Notes: generated from the letters alone by a model not told the origin. Counted from the stretch's first letter, positions 16,964-26,223 are shown. The stretch is DNA of 59,904 nucleotides from Collinsella aerofaciens (GCF_015557435.1 NZ_JADNOH010000090.1:1-59904); one strand, 5' to 3'. Translations and numbers: made by a program.

Positions 16964-17914
16964 CTAGTTGCCCGATGTCGTGCCTTGGCTTGAACTGTCA
17001 GATGTCGTGCCCGATGTGGTGCCACTCGAATTGCTGTTGCTGCTGTTTGCTGTGCCCGTTCCCGACGTGGTGTCGCTCGTCTGGTCGCCCGTGCTCGGTT
17101 GAGAGCCGTCAGTCGTTTGGCTTGAGTCGGTCGTGCCGGACGGCGAGCTACTGTTGGCCGTAGAGGAATCGGTGCCCTGCGATTGGTTTTGGGTGTTCGA
17201 GGACGAATTGGCAGAGGCAGAGCTGTCTTGCGTGTCGTCCGTCTGTGCCTGCTGATCCTGCGACTGGGTGTTGCCATTTGCATCGCTCTCGGTCGTGCGC
17301 GACGACAGGATTGGCTCGGGACGCTCGCCCAGACCCTCACCGGCAGTGGTGATAAGGATGGCACCGGCGCAGGCGATGACCGCGACGATGGCGATGGCGA
17401 TCGAGAAGATGATGACCTTCTTTTGCGTCTGGCTGCGCTCTGCCGCCGCCTTGGCGCGCAGGCTGTTGGGGGCGACGCGCGCCGTGGTCGCGCGCCCCGC
17501 AATCTGGCGCATCTCCTGCGTGGTCGCGGCGCCACCCAGGCGCTCCTCGACATTGGGCTCAACGGGCTCGTAGACGCCGGCAGGGTAGTCGACAGCGGCA
17601 TGCGTGCCCTTGATTGCTTCGGCGCTGGCGGAGATAAAGTGGCGATAGACCTGCGAGGACACAACAGTGATGACTGAGCTCACAGCGGCACCAATCACCG
17701 AGCCGGCAATGCCGATCTTTGAAGCAAGCGCGACGCTCGTGGCGGCAGCTGCGGCGCCGGCGATGATTTGGGGAATGGAAATGTCGTCGAACAGGCCCTT
17801 TTTGGGCGCGATGGCCATGGTTTGTCCGATGGAATGGTTCTCGTGCACGCCGTTGTTGAGCGCGGCCGGTGTCATGACGCGCGTGCGCGGCGCGTCGGTG
17901 TACTTGGTTGTCAT
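16964..17914 (-). CDS. Membrane protein with a long Ser/Thr/Gln-rich tail
   Basis: The 316-residue protein is unrecognised. It has an Ala-rich hydrophobic segment near 50-85, a basic stretch near 150-165, a clear transmembrane helix near 167-190 and then about 120 residues made almost wholly of S, T, G, N, Q and D. The layout suggests a membrane anchor with an extended, perhaps glycosylated, external tail. GGGAGGA lies 7 bases before the ATG. It shares a strand with the Glu/Pro-rich protein gene, with a hairpin between them. Confidence 0.65.
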   Translation of the reverse strand: MTTKYTDAPRTRVMTPAALNNGVHENHSIGQTMAIAPKKGLFDDISIPQIIAGAAAAATSVALASKIGIAGSVIGAAVSSVITVVSSQVYRHFISASAEAIKGTHAAVDYPAGVYEPVEPNVEERLGGAATTQEMRQIAGRATTARVAPNSLRAKAAAERSQTQKKVIIFSIAIAIVAVIACAGAILITTAGEGLGERPEPILSSRTTESDANGNTQSQDQQAQTDDTQDSSASANSSSNTQNQSQGTDSSTANSSSPSGTTDSSQTTDGSQPSTGDQTSDTTSGTGTANSSNSNSSGTTSGTTSDSSSQGTTSGN

Positions 17915-18117
17915 ACGGGGTCCTCCCGGTGTAAATCTGCTTCGTTTCGTTTAGCCATCAGGGTACCCACCAGATGTGAATCGTACATGACATTTAACAG
18001 ATACCATCAACTCATCAATAGCTCACCAAGTTGGTGGGATGCGGTTACACCCGGCGGTTGAACTACAATAGGGCTTGCTAATTGTTGTGAATGGCGTCTA
18101 CGCACGGGAGCATTCTT

Positions 18118-20097
18118 ATGAATCTTCACCTTTCTCAGTCTGATGGCTTTTTGCGTGTGGCGGCGGCGTCGCCGCAGATTCGCGTTGCCGATGTCGAGGG
18201 CAATGCCGAGGTTGCGCTGGCGGCTGTTCGCGATGCTGCCGAGCGCGGCGTTCGTGCGTTGGTATTGCCCGAGCTTAATCTGACTGGCTATACCGCAGCC
18301 GATCTGTTCCATAACCGTACATTGCTGCATGCCTGCGAGGCTGCTCTGGTGCATATCCTCGATGAAACCCGCGAGCTGCCGATTGTCTTTACCGTCGGCC
18401 TTCCCGTTGCGGTGGCCGAAAACATCTACAACTGCGCGGCCGTGTGCTGTGCGGGCGAGCTTTTGGGCCTTACGGCTAAGAAGTATCTGCCCAACTATGG
18501 CGAGTTCTACGAGCGCCGCTGGTTTGCCCCGGCGCCTGCCGATCCCGTGTGGGTTGAATTTGCCGGTCAGGGTCCGGTGCCGCTTGGCTCGGGGCTTGTC
18601 TACCGCTGCTGTGATGAGGGCGCCGAGGACCTGGTGCTGGGCGTTGAGGTCTGTGAGGACCTGTGGGTGCCGGCGCCCCCTTCGACCGAGATGGCGCTTG
18701 CCGGTGCGACGGTGATTCTCAACCCGTCGGCCTCGGACGAGATTATCGGTAAGGCAGATTACCGCCGCAGCCTTATCTCTAACCAAAGCGCGCGCCTGTA
18801 CTGCGCCTATGCCTACGCGGACGCGAGTGAGGGCGAGTCCACGACTGACATGGTCTTTGCGGGGGAGAACCTCGTCTACGAAAACGGCTCCAAGCTCGCC
18901 GCGACCAAACTGCTTACCTGCGATACGGCCGTCGCCGACGTTGACCTTGACCGCCTGGTTGCCGAGCGCCGTCGCTCGACGACGTGGACCCGCGCGGACG
19001 ATGCGCCGGAGGCCACGACCGTTGAGTTCTCTTTTGAGGGCACGCTCTCCGAGGCTCCCGTCCTGCGCAACGCCTGCGGCATCGACCGTGTCTTCCCCCG
19101 CGCGCCCTTTGTGCCGGCCGACCACGGTGATCTGGCCGAGCGCTGCGAGACCATTCTCGACCTGCAGACCGCCGGCCTCAAGACCCGCCTGGCCCATACA
19201 GGCACCAAGGCTGCAGCCATCGGTCTTTCGGGCGGCCTGGACTCCACGCTGGCACTGCTTGTGACCGTGCGCGCCTTCGATGCACTGGGGCTGCCGCGCA
19301 CCGGTATCACGGCCGTGTCCATGCCCGGCTTTGGCACGACGCATCGCACCAAGTCGAATGCCGAGTCGCTCGCTCGCGACCTTGGCGTGAGCTTCCGCGA
19401 GGTTTCGATCCACGCGGCCGTGGAGCAGCACTTCAAGGACATTGAGCACGATCCGGCCGTGCAGGACGTGACCTACGAGAACAGCCAGGCCCGCGAGCGC
19501 ACGCAGATTCTGATGGATCTGGCCAACCAGGCTGGCGGTTTTGTCATCGGCACGGGCGACCTGTCGGAGCTGGCGCTCGGTTGGGCTACCTATAACGGCG
19601 ACCACATGAGCATGTACGCCGTCAACGCGAGCGTGCCCAAGACGCTTGTGCGCCATCTGGTGCGCTATGCGGCCGATGTCTTTGGCGGGCATATTGCCGA
19701 GGTCTTGCTCGACATCCTCGACACGCCGGTGTCGCCCGAGCTTCTGCCGCCGACGGGCGATGGCGAGATCGCTCAGAAAACCGAGGATCTGGTGGGCCCG
19801 TACGAGCTGCACGACTATTTCCTCTATTACCTGCTGCGCTTTGGCTTTGAGCCGGGCAAGATCTACCGCATGGCGCTTAAGAGCTTTGAGGGCGTCTACG
19901 ACGAGACCACCATCCACACGTGGCTGCGCACGTTCTATCGTCGCTTCTTCGCTCAGCAGTTTAAGCGCAGCTGTCTACCCGACGGTCCCAAGGTGGGCTC
20001 GGTCACGCTCAGCCCGCGCGGCGATTGGCGCATGCCGAGCGATGCCAGCTCGCGTCTGTGGCTCGCGCAGATTGACGCGCTGCGCCCAGTCGACTAG
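18118..20097 (+). CDS. nadE: Glutamine-dependent NAD+ synthetase
   Basis: The protein of about 659 residues joins an N-terminal nitrilase-type amidase to a C-terminal NAD synthase. The amidase triad is visible as E52 in L-P-E-L-N-L, a lysine near 122 in A-K-K-Y-L-P-N-Y-G-E and a cysteine near 179 in V-E-V-C-E-D-L. The synthase P-loop S-G-G-L-D-S-T is near 368. It converts nicotinate adenine dinucleotide to NAD+ with glutamine and ATP. ATG 18118 is chosen because GGGAG lies 7 bases upstream; ATG 18091 has no such site. Confidence 0.92.
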   Translation: MNLHLSQSDGFLRVAAASPQIRVADVEGNAEVALAAVRDAAERGVRALVLPELNLTGYTAADLFHNRTLLHACEAALVHILDETRELPIVFTVGLPVAVAENIYNCAAVCCAGELLGLTAKKYLPNYGEFYERRWFAPAPADPVWVEFAGQGPVPLGSGLVYRCCDEGAEDLVLGVEVCEDLWVPAPPSTEMALAGATVILNPSASDEIIGKADYRRSLISNQSARLYCAYAYADASEGESTTDMVFAGENLVYENGSKLAATKLLTCDTAVADVDLDRLVAERRRSTTWTRADDAPEATTVEFSFEGTLSEAPVLRNACGIDRVFPRAPFVPADHGDLAERCETILDLQTAGLKTRLAHTGTKAAAIGLSGGLDSTLALLVTVRAFDALGLPRTGITAVSMPGFGTTHRTKSNAESLARDLGVSFREVSIHAAVEQHFKDIEHDPAVQDVTYENSQARERTQILMDLANQAGGFVIGTGDLSELALGWATYNGDHMSMYAVNASVPKTLVRHLVRYAADVFGGHIAEVLLDILDTPVSPELLPPTGDGEIAQKTEDLVGPYELHDYFLYYLLRFGFEPGKIYRMALKSFEGVYDETTIHTWLRTFYRRFFAQQFKRSCLPDGPKVGSVTLSPRGDWRMPSDASSRLWLAQIDALRPVD

Positions 20098-20186
20098 CAC
20101 CGCGCTCCGATTGGCTCAGGTTGGCTAAATTGAACCAAAACAGGGGATGCAAGCGTTACACTTTTGCAATCTGATGGCCCGTGTCG

Positions 20187-20217
20187 CGCGGCGCTCTTGT
20201 CGGAGCGCCGCGTTTTT
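20187..20217 (+). terminator. Terminator between nadE and the aminotransferase gene
   Basis: CGCGGCGCTC (20187-20196) pairs perfectly with GAGCGCCGCG (20203-20212) and is followed by TTTTT. It ends 18 bases before the aminotransferase start, so it could also act as a leader attenuator. Confidence 0.8.
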
Positions 20218-20235
20218 GTATCGAAAGGTGGCACC

Positions 20236-21399
20236 ATGCAGGCATCGCAGCGTCTCGACCGCTTTGGCGCGGAGGTCTTCGCCTCGCTCAACAACAAGCT
20301 TCTTGCGCTTAAGGCCCAGGGCAAGACCATTTACAACATGAGCGTGGGCACGCCCGACTTTAAGCCATACGATCACGTGGTCGAGGCGTTGACCCAGGCT
20401 GCGCAGGATCCGGAGATGTGGAAGTATGCTTTGCGCGATCTGCCCGAGCTCAAGCAGGCTGTGTGCGATTATTACGAGCGCCGTTTTGGGGTTTCGGGCA
20501 TTACGCCGTCCATGGTGCAGTCGTGCAACGGCACGCAGGAGGGCGTGGGCCACTTGGGCCTGGCGCTGCTCGACCCGGGCGACACCATCCTGGTGCCCGA
20601 TCCGTGCTACCCGGTCTTTGAGGCAGGCGCCAAGATCGCCGACGCCAAGCTCGAGTACTACCCGCTGGTCGCCGAGCACAACTACCTGCCCTATGTGGCA
20701 GGCATCGACCCCGAGGTCGCCGACCGCGCCAAGTACATGATCGTGTCGCTGCCCGCCAACCCGGTGGGCTCGGTGGGCATGCCCGAGGTCTACGAGGAGA
20801 TCATCGCCTTCGCCCGCGAGCACGACCTGTTGATCGTCCACGACAACGCCTACTCGGACATCGTGTTCGACGGCGAGCCGGGCGGCAGCTTCCTGCAGTA
20901 TCCTGGCGCGCTCGAGGTGGGCGTGGAGTTCTTCTCGCTCTCCAAGTCGTTTAACGTCACCGGCGCCCGCATCGGCTTTTTGGTCGGTCGCGAGGACGTG
21001 GTATCGGCCTTCGCCAAGCTGCGCAGCCAGATCGACTTTGGCATGTTCTTCCCGATCCAGAAGGCTGCCATCGCCTGCCTCAACGGCCCGCGCGATGAGG
21101 TCGAGGCGCAGCGCCTGAAGTACCAGGAGCGCCGCGATGCCCTGTGCGACGGTCTTGAGGATCTGGGCTGGGAGCGCCCCAACGCGCATGGTTCCATGTT
21201 CGTGTGGGCCAAGCTCCCCGGTGGTCGTACCGACTCGATGGCGTTTTGCGAGGAGCTCATGGAGAAGGCGGGTGTCGTCGTGACGCCGGGCGCGAGCTTT
21301 GGCCCTTCGGGCGAGGGGCACGTGCGCATGGCGCTGGTGCTTCCGCCCGATCAGATCGCTCTGGCTGTCGAGGCTATTCGCGAAGCGGGTCTGTATTAG
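20236..21399 (+). CDS. Class I/II pyridoxal-phosphate aminotransferase (LL-DAP aminotransferase-like)
   Basis: The 387-residue fold-type I enzyme has N-G-T-Q-E-G near 98, D-P-C-Y-P near 119, a V-S-L-P-A-N-P-V-G stretch near 172 and the PLP lysine in S-L-S-K-S-F-N-V-T-G-A-R near 236. The pattern resembles the LL-diaminopimelate aminotransferase/MalY group. With dapH and an M20 deacetylase nearby, an N-acetyl-DAP aminotransferase role is possible but not proven. ATG 20236 follows AAAGGTGG; a frame start 24 codons earlier would run through the terminator. Confidence 0.78.
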   Translation: MQASQRLDRFGAEVFASLNNKLLALKAQGKTIYNMSVGTPDFKPYDHVVEALTQAAQDPEMWKYALRDLPELKQAVCDYYERRFGVSGITPSMVQSCNGTQEGVGHLGLALLDPGDTILVPDPCYPVFEAGAKIADAKLEYYPLVAEHNYLPYVAGIDPEVADRAKYMIVSLPANPVGSVGMPEVYEEIIAFAREHDLLIVHDNAYSDIVFDGEPGGSFLQYPGALEVGVEFFSLSKSFNVTGARIGFLVGREDVVSAFAKLRSQIDFGMFFPIQKAAIACLNGPRDEVEAQRLKYQERRDALCDGLEDLGWERPNAHGSMFVWAKLPGGRTDSMAFCEELMEKAGVVVTPGASFGPSGEGHVRMALVLPPDQIALAVEAIREAGLY

Positions 21400-21598
21400 G
21401 GATTCGTTTCCATGAGTCAATAGCTCGAAACCGATTTCGTGCAGTTATTATACGAATTCTGCAAACAATTTCGGTAAACGGTCGATATTTGGCTGTAATA
21501 GGAGCATAATCAAAGTCCCGATTGGATGTATTGGGATTACGGCAAGCCGCTCGGGACGCCCTGGGCGGTTTGTTTGTGGAGAGAGATGGGAGTTTGTA

Positions 21599-22549
21599 AT
21601 GGTTAACGAGAAGAAGGTCGCTATTGTCGGCTGCGGTTTCGTCGGTTCGTCTTCGGCGTTCGCACTGATGCAGAGCGGTCTGTTCTCCGAGATGGTCCTC
21701 ATCGACGTGGACAAGAACCGCGCCGAGGGCGAGGCCCTGGACATCGCGCACGGCATGACGTTTGCCGAGCCGATGAAGATCTACGCCGGCGATTATTCCG
21801 ATGTCGCCGATGCCGCTATGATCGTCGTCACCGCTGGTGCTGCTCAGAAGCCCGGTGAGACCCGCCTGGACCTGGTCAACAAGAACGTCAACATCTTTAA
21901 GTCCATCATCCCCGAGATTAAGAAGTCCGGCTTTGACGGCATCCTGCTGATCGTCTCCAACCCGGTTGACGTTCTGACCTATGCCGCCATCAAGATGTCC
22001 GGCCTGCCCGAGGGCCACGTTATCGGTTCCGGCACCGTGCTCGACACTGGTCGTCTGCAGCAGATGCTCGGCGCACACGTCGAGGTCGACCCGCGCGACG
22101 TCCAGGCTTACGTCATGGGTGAGCACGGCGACTCCGAGTTCGTCGCCTGGTCCAGCGCTCAGGTTGCCGGCGTGCCGCTGAGCACCTTCTGCGAGCTTCA
22201 CGGCCATCTGGAGCACGAGGCTGCCGAGAAGCGTATCGCCGAGGACGTCAAGAACTCCGCTTACACCATCATCGAGAAGAAGCACGCAACCTACTATGGC
22301 GTTGCCATGGCCGTTAAGCGTATCTGCACCGCTGTTATGCGTGACGAGCAGACCGTTCTGCCCGTTTCCTCGCTCATGGTGGGCGAGTATGGCCTGTCCG
22401 ATCTGGCCATCTCCATGCCGACCGTCGTCGGTCGCGACGGCGTCGTCTGCCGCGTCCCTGTGCCGCTGAACGAGTCCGAGCAGAGCGAGCTCACCGCTTC
22501 TGCCAAGGCCCTCAAGGACATCATCGACAGCGTCGATTTCTCCTGCTAA
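21599..22549 (+). CDS. ldh: L-lactate dehydrogenase
   Basis: The 316-residue NAD-dependent enzyme has the Rossmann G-C-G-F-V-G near 12 and the active-site loop A-A-Q-K-P-G-E-T-R near 80-88. The glutamine there selects pyruvate, where malate dehydrogenases have arginine. It also has S-N-P-V-D-V near 121 and the catalytic histidine in G-E-H-G-D-S-E near 177. It reduces pyruvate to lactate and regenerates NAD+. I saw no clear Rex site in the 199-bp upstream gap. A terminator follows. Confidence 0.9.
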   Translation: MVNEKKVAIVGCGFVGSSSAFALMQSGLFSEMVLIDVDKNRAEGEALDIAHGMTFAEPMKIYAGDYSDVADAAMIVVTAGAAQKPGETRLDLVNKNVNIFKSIIPEIKKSGFDGILLIVSNPVDVLTYAAIKMSGLPEGHVIGSGTVLDTGRLQQMLGAHVEVDPRDVQAYVMGEHGDSEFVAWSSAQVAGVPLSTFCELHGHLEHEAAEKRIAEDVKNSAYTIIEKKHATYYGVAMAVKRICTAVMRDEQTVLPVSSLMVGEYGLSDLAISMPTVVGRDGVVCRVPVPLNESEQSELTASAKALKDIIDSVDFSC

Positions 22550-22580
22550 ATCCGGCTCGTTTGCCAGCAAGCTACAATGA

Positions 22581-22614
22581 AGGCGTCCAGGCCCCACGGC
22601 CCGGGCGCCTTTTT
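22581..22614 (+). terminator. Terminator of ldh
   Basis: AGGCGTCC (22581-22588) pairs with GGGCGCCT, with an inner GGCC/GGCC helix, and TTTTT follows. Confidence 0.85.
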
Positions 22615-22687
22615 GGTGCAAGGGGGTCAGGTTTGTTTGCACCAAATGGGGCGCGATTGGTGCAAACAAACCTGACCCCAATGCACC
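22615..22687. repeat. 73-bp REP-like palindrome
   Basis: GGTGCA plus GGGGTCAGG at 22615-22631 and the following GTTTGTTTGCACCAA are mirrored by TTGGTGCAAACAAACC and TGACCCC plus TGCACC up to 22687. The loop is about 11 bases. It directly abuts the ldh terminator. Confidence 0.7.
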
Positions 22688-22705
22688 ATTGTTGATGGGA
22701 GAGGC

Positions 22706-23866
22706 ATGTCGGATTCGCCTAACTTTTTGAGTTATGCCCAGACGGCGTTCGATTCGTTTGAGGAGCGGCCGTTTTGCGCGGTGGACAGCCTGGTGTTTGC
22801 ATGGCTGTCGTATTTGCGCTTGCCGGGGGATATGCCGGAGCTTGCCGGCTGGCAGGGACTGGACGTGCGTGAGCTACTGCGCGCCGAGTGCTACCGGGAC
22901 ATGATTGGCGACCTGTGGGATCCGGAGGAGAGCCGCGCCTTGTTGGAGGCTGTTGCGGCAAGTCCGCGCTACCGCGGCGTGCGCGTGTGCGGATATCGTG
23001 CCGTGAGCGACGTGGCAACGACGGAGCAGTTTGCGGCCATGACGTTCCGATTCCCGGCAGGATTTTCCTATCTTGCCTTCCGGGGGACCGACAGCACGAT
23101 CGTGGGCTGGAAAGAGGACTTTAACATGGCTTTCCGGTGTCCTGTGCCGGCCCAGGAATCTGCGGCGCGCTATGTGGACGAGGCGGTGGCCGCGATTGAT
23201 GGTCCGCTCTTGTGCGGAGGCCATTCCAAGGGCGGAAACTTGGCGGTGTATGGCGCGGCGATGTGCTCTGACGCTGCTGGCGACCGGATCGAACGGGCCT
23301 TCTCCCACGATGGCCCCGGCTTTGTCGAGGAGTTCCTGAGCGGTGACGCCTTCGCAGGTCTTTCCGGCCGCATCGACAAGACCCTGCCCCAGTCTTCGAT
23401 TTTCGGCATGATGTTCGAGACGCAGGAAGATTACGCCATTGTCGAGAGCACCGAATTCAGTCTGCTGCAGCACAATCCCTTTAGCTGGGTCGTTGACGGC
23501 TACGACTTTGTGTATTGCGAGCGTCTGTCTGCCGGCGCTCGATACGTCGATAGCTCTATTCGCGAGATGCTGCTTGCAGTGGGGCCTGCCGAGCGCGAGC
23601 GCTTTGTAGATGCGTTGTTCTCCGTGTTTGAAGCCACAGGGGCCGAACGGTTCGCAGATATCGCAGGGAATTTGCGCGAGAGCCTGCCGGTGATGCTCCA
23701 GGCTGCTCAGAGCTTCGACAAAGATACGCGCCGTTTCATCTCGCAGACCGTCGTCGCAATTCTTAAATGCGCCCTGCTGCCCAAGCGTTCCGAGCTCAAC
23801 GTTCCTGCTGCCGGCAAGAGCCTGGCAGAGCAGCTCGAGGCGTGGCAGTCCGAGCTCCTGCGCTAA
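22706..23866 (+). CDS. Mbeg1-like (DUF2974) alpha/beta-hydrolase
   Basis: The 386-residue protein has the lipase-like nucleophile elbow G-G-H-S-K-G-G-N near 171-178, preceded by Y-L-A-F-R-G-T-D near 120, as in the Mbeg1-like/DUF2974 family. A later H-N-P-F-S-W near 257 could hold the catalytic histidine. No signal peptide is visible, so it is probably cytosolic. Family members are found widely in gut anaerobes, but the substrate is unknown. The gene starts 19 bases after the REP-like element and stands alone. Confidence 0.75.
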   Translation: MSDSPNFLSYAQTAFDSFEERPFCAVDSLVFAWLSYLRLPGDMPELAGWQGLDVRELLRAECYRDMIGDLWDPEESRALLEAVAASPRYRGVRVCGYRAVSDVATTEQFAAMTFRFPAGFSYLAFRGTDSTIVGWKEDFNMAFRCPVPAQESAARYVDEAVAAIDGPLLCGGHSKGGNLAVYGAAMCSDAAGDRIERAFSHDGPGFVEEFLSGDAFAGLSGRIDKTLPQSSIFGMMFETQEDYAIVESTEFSLLQHNPFSWVVDGYDFVYCERLSAGARYVDSSIREMLLAVGPAERERFVDALFSVFEATGAERFADIAGNLRESLPVMLQAAQSFDKDTRRFISQTVVAILKCALLPKRSELNVPAAGKSLAEQLEAWQSELLR

Positions 23867-23903
23867 CGCTGGTGCAAAGGGGCATGTTGGTGCATTGGGG
23901 CGG

Positions 23904-23928
23904 GCACGACCGCTATACTGATTCGTGC
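23904..23928 (+). promoter_or_regulatory. Inverted repeat flanking a -10-like element
   Basis: GCACGA (23904-23909) and TCGTGC (23923-23928) flank TATACT (23914-23919), 30 bases before the next gene. The layout suggests a promoter covered by an operator. Confidence 0.4.
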
Positions 23929-23957
23929 TGAAATCGATCTAGAACGGAATGCCGTAT

Positions 23958-24962
23958 ATGAAAATCAATCACGCGATCTTGCATATCCTGGACTTTGACT
24001 CGGCCGTCAACGTCATGAGCCAGCGCGAGCTCGATATCGAGAGCCGTACCGTGCGCAACTTTGTGACCACGCATCTGCGCCGTGCCCGCACTTCGGCCGA
24101 CAATAAGCGCGCCACGTTTGCCGAAAACTCCGCATTCGGCGGCGAGCTCAAGGGCTATTTCTTTGGCGAGCGCGAGTTCGTGGACCTGTCGCAGCAGATT
24201 GCGGAGTTCATCTCCTCCGAGCTCACCAAGGCCGAAAAGGCCGAGTCCACCGATGTGCTCGTGGCGGACTTTGACGATGACGAGGATGCTCGCTGGTTTG
24301 CCGTCATGCTGTTGGGCTCCAAGCAGGCCTTTATGCACGAGGTAGGCCGCGAGGAGGGCGAGGTGCGCAACGACATCGCGCGCCACTATGCTATTCTGCC
24401 GAATCCTTCCCAAAAGGTGCCGAGCTACGCCATCGTGCGCGCGAGCACTATGGAGATCGGCTATGTGGACAAGAAGCGCAAGATCGCCGGCGAGGACCGT
24501 ATGCTTATTCCCGACGGGCTGCTGCAGTGCGATACGGGCGTGTCGGGCAAGGAGATTATCGACACCGTGACGCGTGTGGTCGAGGAGGTCGCCGAGGAGC
24601 ACGGCGCGAACACGGCTGTGGCGCTCGCCAAGGTCAAAGCCGCTGTTGCCGAGAAGGTCGAAGACGATGAGGAACTGCCGCCTTGGGATATCGTCGACGA
24701 GGTCTTTGAGGACGAACCGGTCATCAAGGAGAGCGTGCGTGCGGCGCTGACCGAAGAGAAGGTGCCTGAGCGTGTGCCCGTGGAGCGTAAGCAGGTTGAA
24801 CGCGCGGCCGTGCGCAATCACAAGATTCGTACCGATACGGGCATCGAGATCAGCTTCCCGGCCGAAATGGGCTCGAACTCCGAGTACATCGAGTTCGTTA
24901 ACGAGCCCAACGGCCTCATCTCCATCGAGCTCAAGAACATCGGAAGTATTGAGAATCGATAG
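23958..24962 (+). CDS. 37-kDa nucleoid-associated protein (NdpA/YejK family)
   Basis: The 334-residue protein begins M-K-I-N-H-A-I-L-H-I-L-D-F, as in the Firmicutes branch of the NdpA/YejK family. It continues with V-L-V-A-D-F-D-D-D-E-D-A-R-W-F near 94 and A-I-L-P-N-P-S-Q near 135. The last 60 residues are charged, with a short conserved end. NdpA proteins bind nucleoid DNA, but their role is poorly defined. ATG 23958 fits family starts and a GGA at moderate spacing; ATG 23949 is the alternative. Confidence 0.8.
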   Translation: MKINHAILHILDFDSAVNVMSQRELDIESRTVRNFVTTHLRRARTSADNKRATFAENSAFGGELKGYFFGEREFVDLSQQIAEFISSELTKAEKAESTDVLVADFDDDEDARWFAVMLLGSKQAFMHEVGREEGEVRNDIARHYAILPNPSQKVPSYAIVRASTMEIGYVDKKRKIAGEDRMLIPDGLLQCDTGVSGKEIIDTVTRVVEEVAEEHGANTAVALAKVKAAVAEKVEDDEELPPWDIVDEVFEDEPVIKESVRAALTEEKVPERVPVERKQVERAAVRNHKIRTDTGIEISFPAEMGSNSEYIEFVNEPNGLISIELKNIGSIENR

Positions 24963-24985
24963 GGCAATAGTTTCTTCCGAAGAGA

Positions 24986-25031
24986 AATCTGGATTATATT
25001 TTGAAGTATACTTTGAAATATAATCCAGATT
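24986..25031 (+). promoter_or_regulatory. 46-bp inverted repeat in the antitoxin promoter
   Basis: AATCTGGATTATATTT (24986-25001) is repeated as its perfect complement AAATATAATCCAGATT (25016-25031). The right arm contains TATAAT. The repeat ends 18 bases before the antitoxin start, as expected for an autoregulatory operator. Confidence 0.7.
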
Positions 25032-25048
25032 ATTTTTTGGAGGTACAA

Positions 25049-25390
25049 ATGTCCCCACTTGTTCTGGAAAAGCCGGTGTTTACAAAAGATCAGGTAGTTT
25101 CTGCTACCGAAGCGAGCAAGTCCTTATCTGCCGTTCGCAAGCGTGCTAAGCGCGCGCCGCAGTTTATCGCCGATCATAACGACATCGATACTGTGATTAT
25201 CGACTACGCCGCCTATGAGGAAATGTACGGCGCCCTACAGTACCTTCGCGAACTTGAGATTGATCGCATTGCGGCGGATCGAATCAAAAACGGACCACAT
25301 GAGTTTATTCCGTTTGAAGATGCTTTAACCCCGGAGGAATCCTTGCCAAAGCAACTCACCATGGTTGAATACGACGGAACCCTGAGATAA
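25049..25390 (+). CDS. Phd/YefM-like antitoxin without an adjacent toxin
   Basis: The 113-residue protein has the prevent-host-death pattern: V-S-A-T-E-A-S-K-S-L-S-A-V-R-K-R-A near 17-33, V-I-I-D-Y-A-A-Y-E-E-M near 49-59 and a flexible acidic C-terminus. Such proteins dimerise on DNA and neutralise a RelE/Fic-type toxin. Here the next gene is on the opposite strand after a terminator, so no partner toxin is adjacent. TTGGAGG lies 6 bases before ATG 25049. The promoter carries a long palindrome. A stand-alone regulator is the other possibility. Confidence 0.75.
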   Translation: MSPLVLEKPVFTKDQVVSATEASKSLSAVRKRAKRAPQFIADHNDIDTVIIDYAAYEEMYGALQYLRELEIDRIAADRIKNGPHEFIPFEDALTPEESLPKQLTMVEYDGTLR

Positions 25391-25428
25391 AGAAAGGCCG
25401 AAGTCCCGGATTGGGCTTCGGCCTTCTT
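25390..25428. terminator. Bidirectional terminator
   Basis: AAAGGCCGAAG and CTTCGGCCTT (25393-25403 and 25416-25425) form a strong stem, with A and T runs on both flanks, between the antitoxin and dapH stop codons. Confidence 0.85.
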
Positions 25429-25464
25429 GCTTGGGATTGAATTGCGCTGCAGACTGACACGTCT

Positions 25465-26184
25465 CTACAGCTGGCGCAGGTCTTCTTCCAGGCCCGTCTT
25501 GCTGTCGGTTTTTTCGTCGCGCATCTTGATGACGCGGGCGGGGACGCCGGCCACGACGGCGCCGGCGGGGACGTCCTCGACGCATACGGCGCCGGCAGCC
25601 ACAACGGCGCCCTTGCCCACACGCACGCCCTCCAGGACCACGGCGTTGGCGCCAATCATGACATCGTCCTCGATGATGACGGGCGTGGCGCTCGCGGGCT
25701 CAACGACGCCCGCAAGCACGGTGCCGGCGCCGATGTGGCAGTTCTTGCCCACGGTGGCGCGGCCGCCCAGCACGGCGCCCATATCGATCATGGAACCCTC
25801 GCCGATAACGGAGCCGATGTTGATGATGGCGCCCATCATGATGACGGCGCGGTCGCCGATCTCGACGCGGTCGCGGATAATCGCGCCAGGCTCGATGCGG
25901 GCGTTGATGCCCTTAAGGTCGAGCATGGGGACGGCGGAATTGCGGCAATCGTTCTCGACGTCGTAGTAGTCGATGGAATCGGCATTGGCGTCGAGGATGG
26001 CCTTGAGCTCGTCCCAGTCGCCAAAGACGGTCTTGCCGCGGCGGCCGCCGTAGACGTGTGCGTCGCCCCACTGGACCTTCATGCCGGGCTTCTCGCGGAC
26101 ATATAGCTTGACGGGCGTCTTCTTGGGCGCGGTGGCGATGTAATTGATAATCTCCTGTGCATCCATCTCGGCTGCGTTGCTCAT
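25465..26184 (-). CDS. dapH: Tetrahydrodipicolinate N-acetyltransferase DapH
   Basis: The 239-residue enzyme has an N-terminal helical domain and a left-handed beta-helix of hexapeptide repeats from about 90 to 215 ([23 protein letters not shown]). The ending [11 protein letters not shown] is typical. It belongs to the acetyl-CoA-dependent DapH type rather than the longer succinyl-type DapD. It makes N-acetyl-2-amino-6-oxopimelate for lysine and peptidoglycan. AAAGGAG precedes ATG. It is the last gene of the lysA-dapA-dapB-dapH operon. Confidence 0.9.
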   Translation of the reverse strand: MSNAAEMDAQEIINYIATAPKKTPVKLYVREKPGMKVQWGDAHVYGGRRGKTVFGDWDELKAILDANADSIDYYDVENDCRNSAVPMLDLKGINARIEPGAIIRDRVEIGDRAVIMMGAIINIGSVIGEGSMIDMGAVLGGRATVGKNCHIGAGTVLAGVVEPASATPVIIEDDVMIGANAVVLEGVRVGKGAVVAAGAVCVEDVPAGAVVAGVPARVIKMRDEKTDSKTGLEEDLRQL

Positions 26185-26223
26185 ATACTGTTTCTCCTTT
26201 ACGTGGGCTTGGTTAATGATTGG

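Noticed and set aside
18007-19917. Long minus-strand frame of about 636 codons opposite nadE
   Set aside because: nadE carries complete catalytic motifs on the other strand, and the antisense frame has none.
21400-21598. Rex-type redox operator upstream of ldh
   Set aside because: No TTGTGA-N6-TCACAA-like sequence was found. Only a short CGAAA/TTTCG repeat near 21427 is present.
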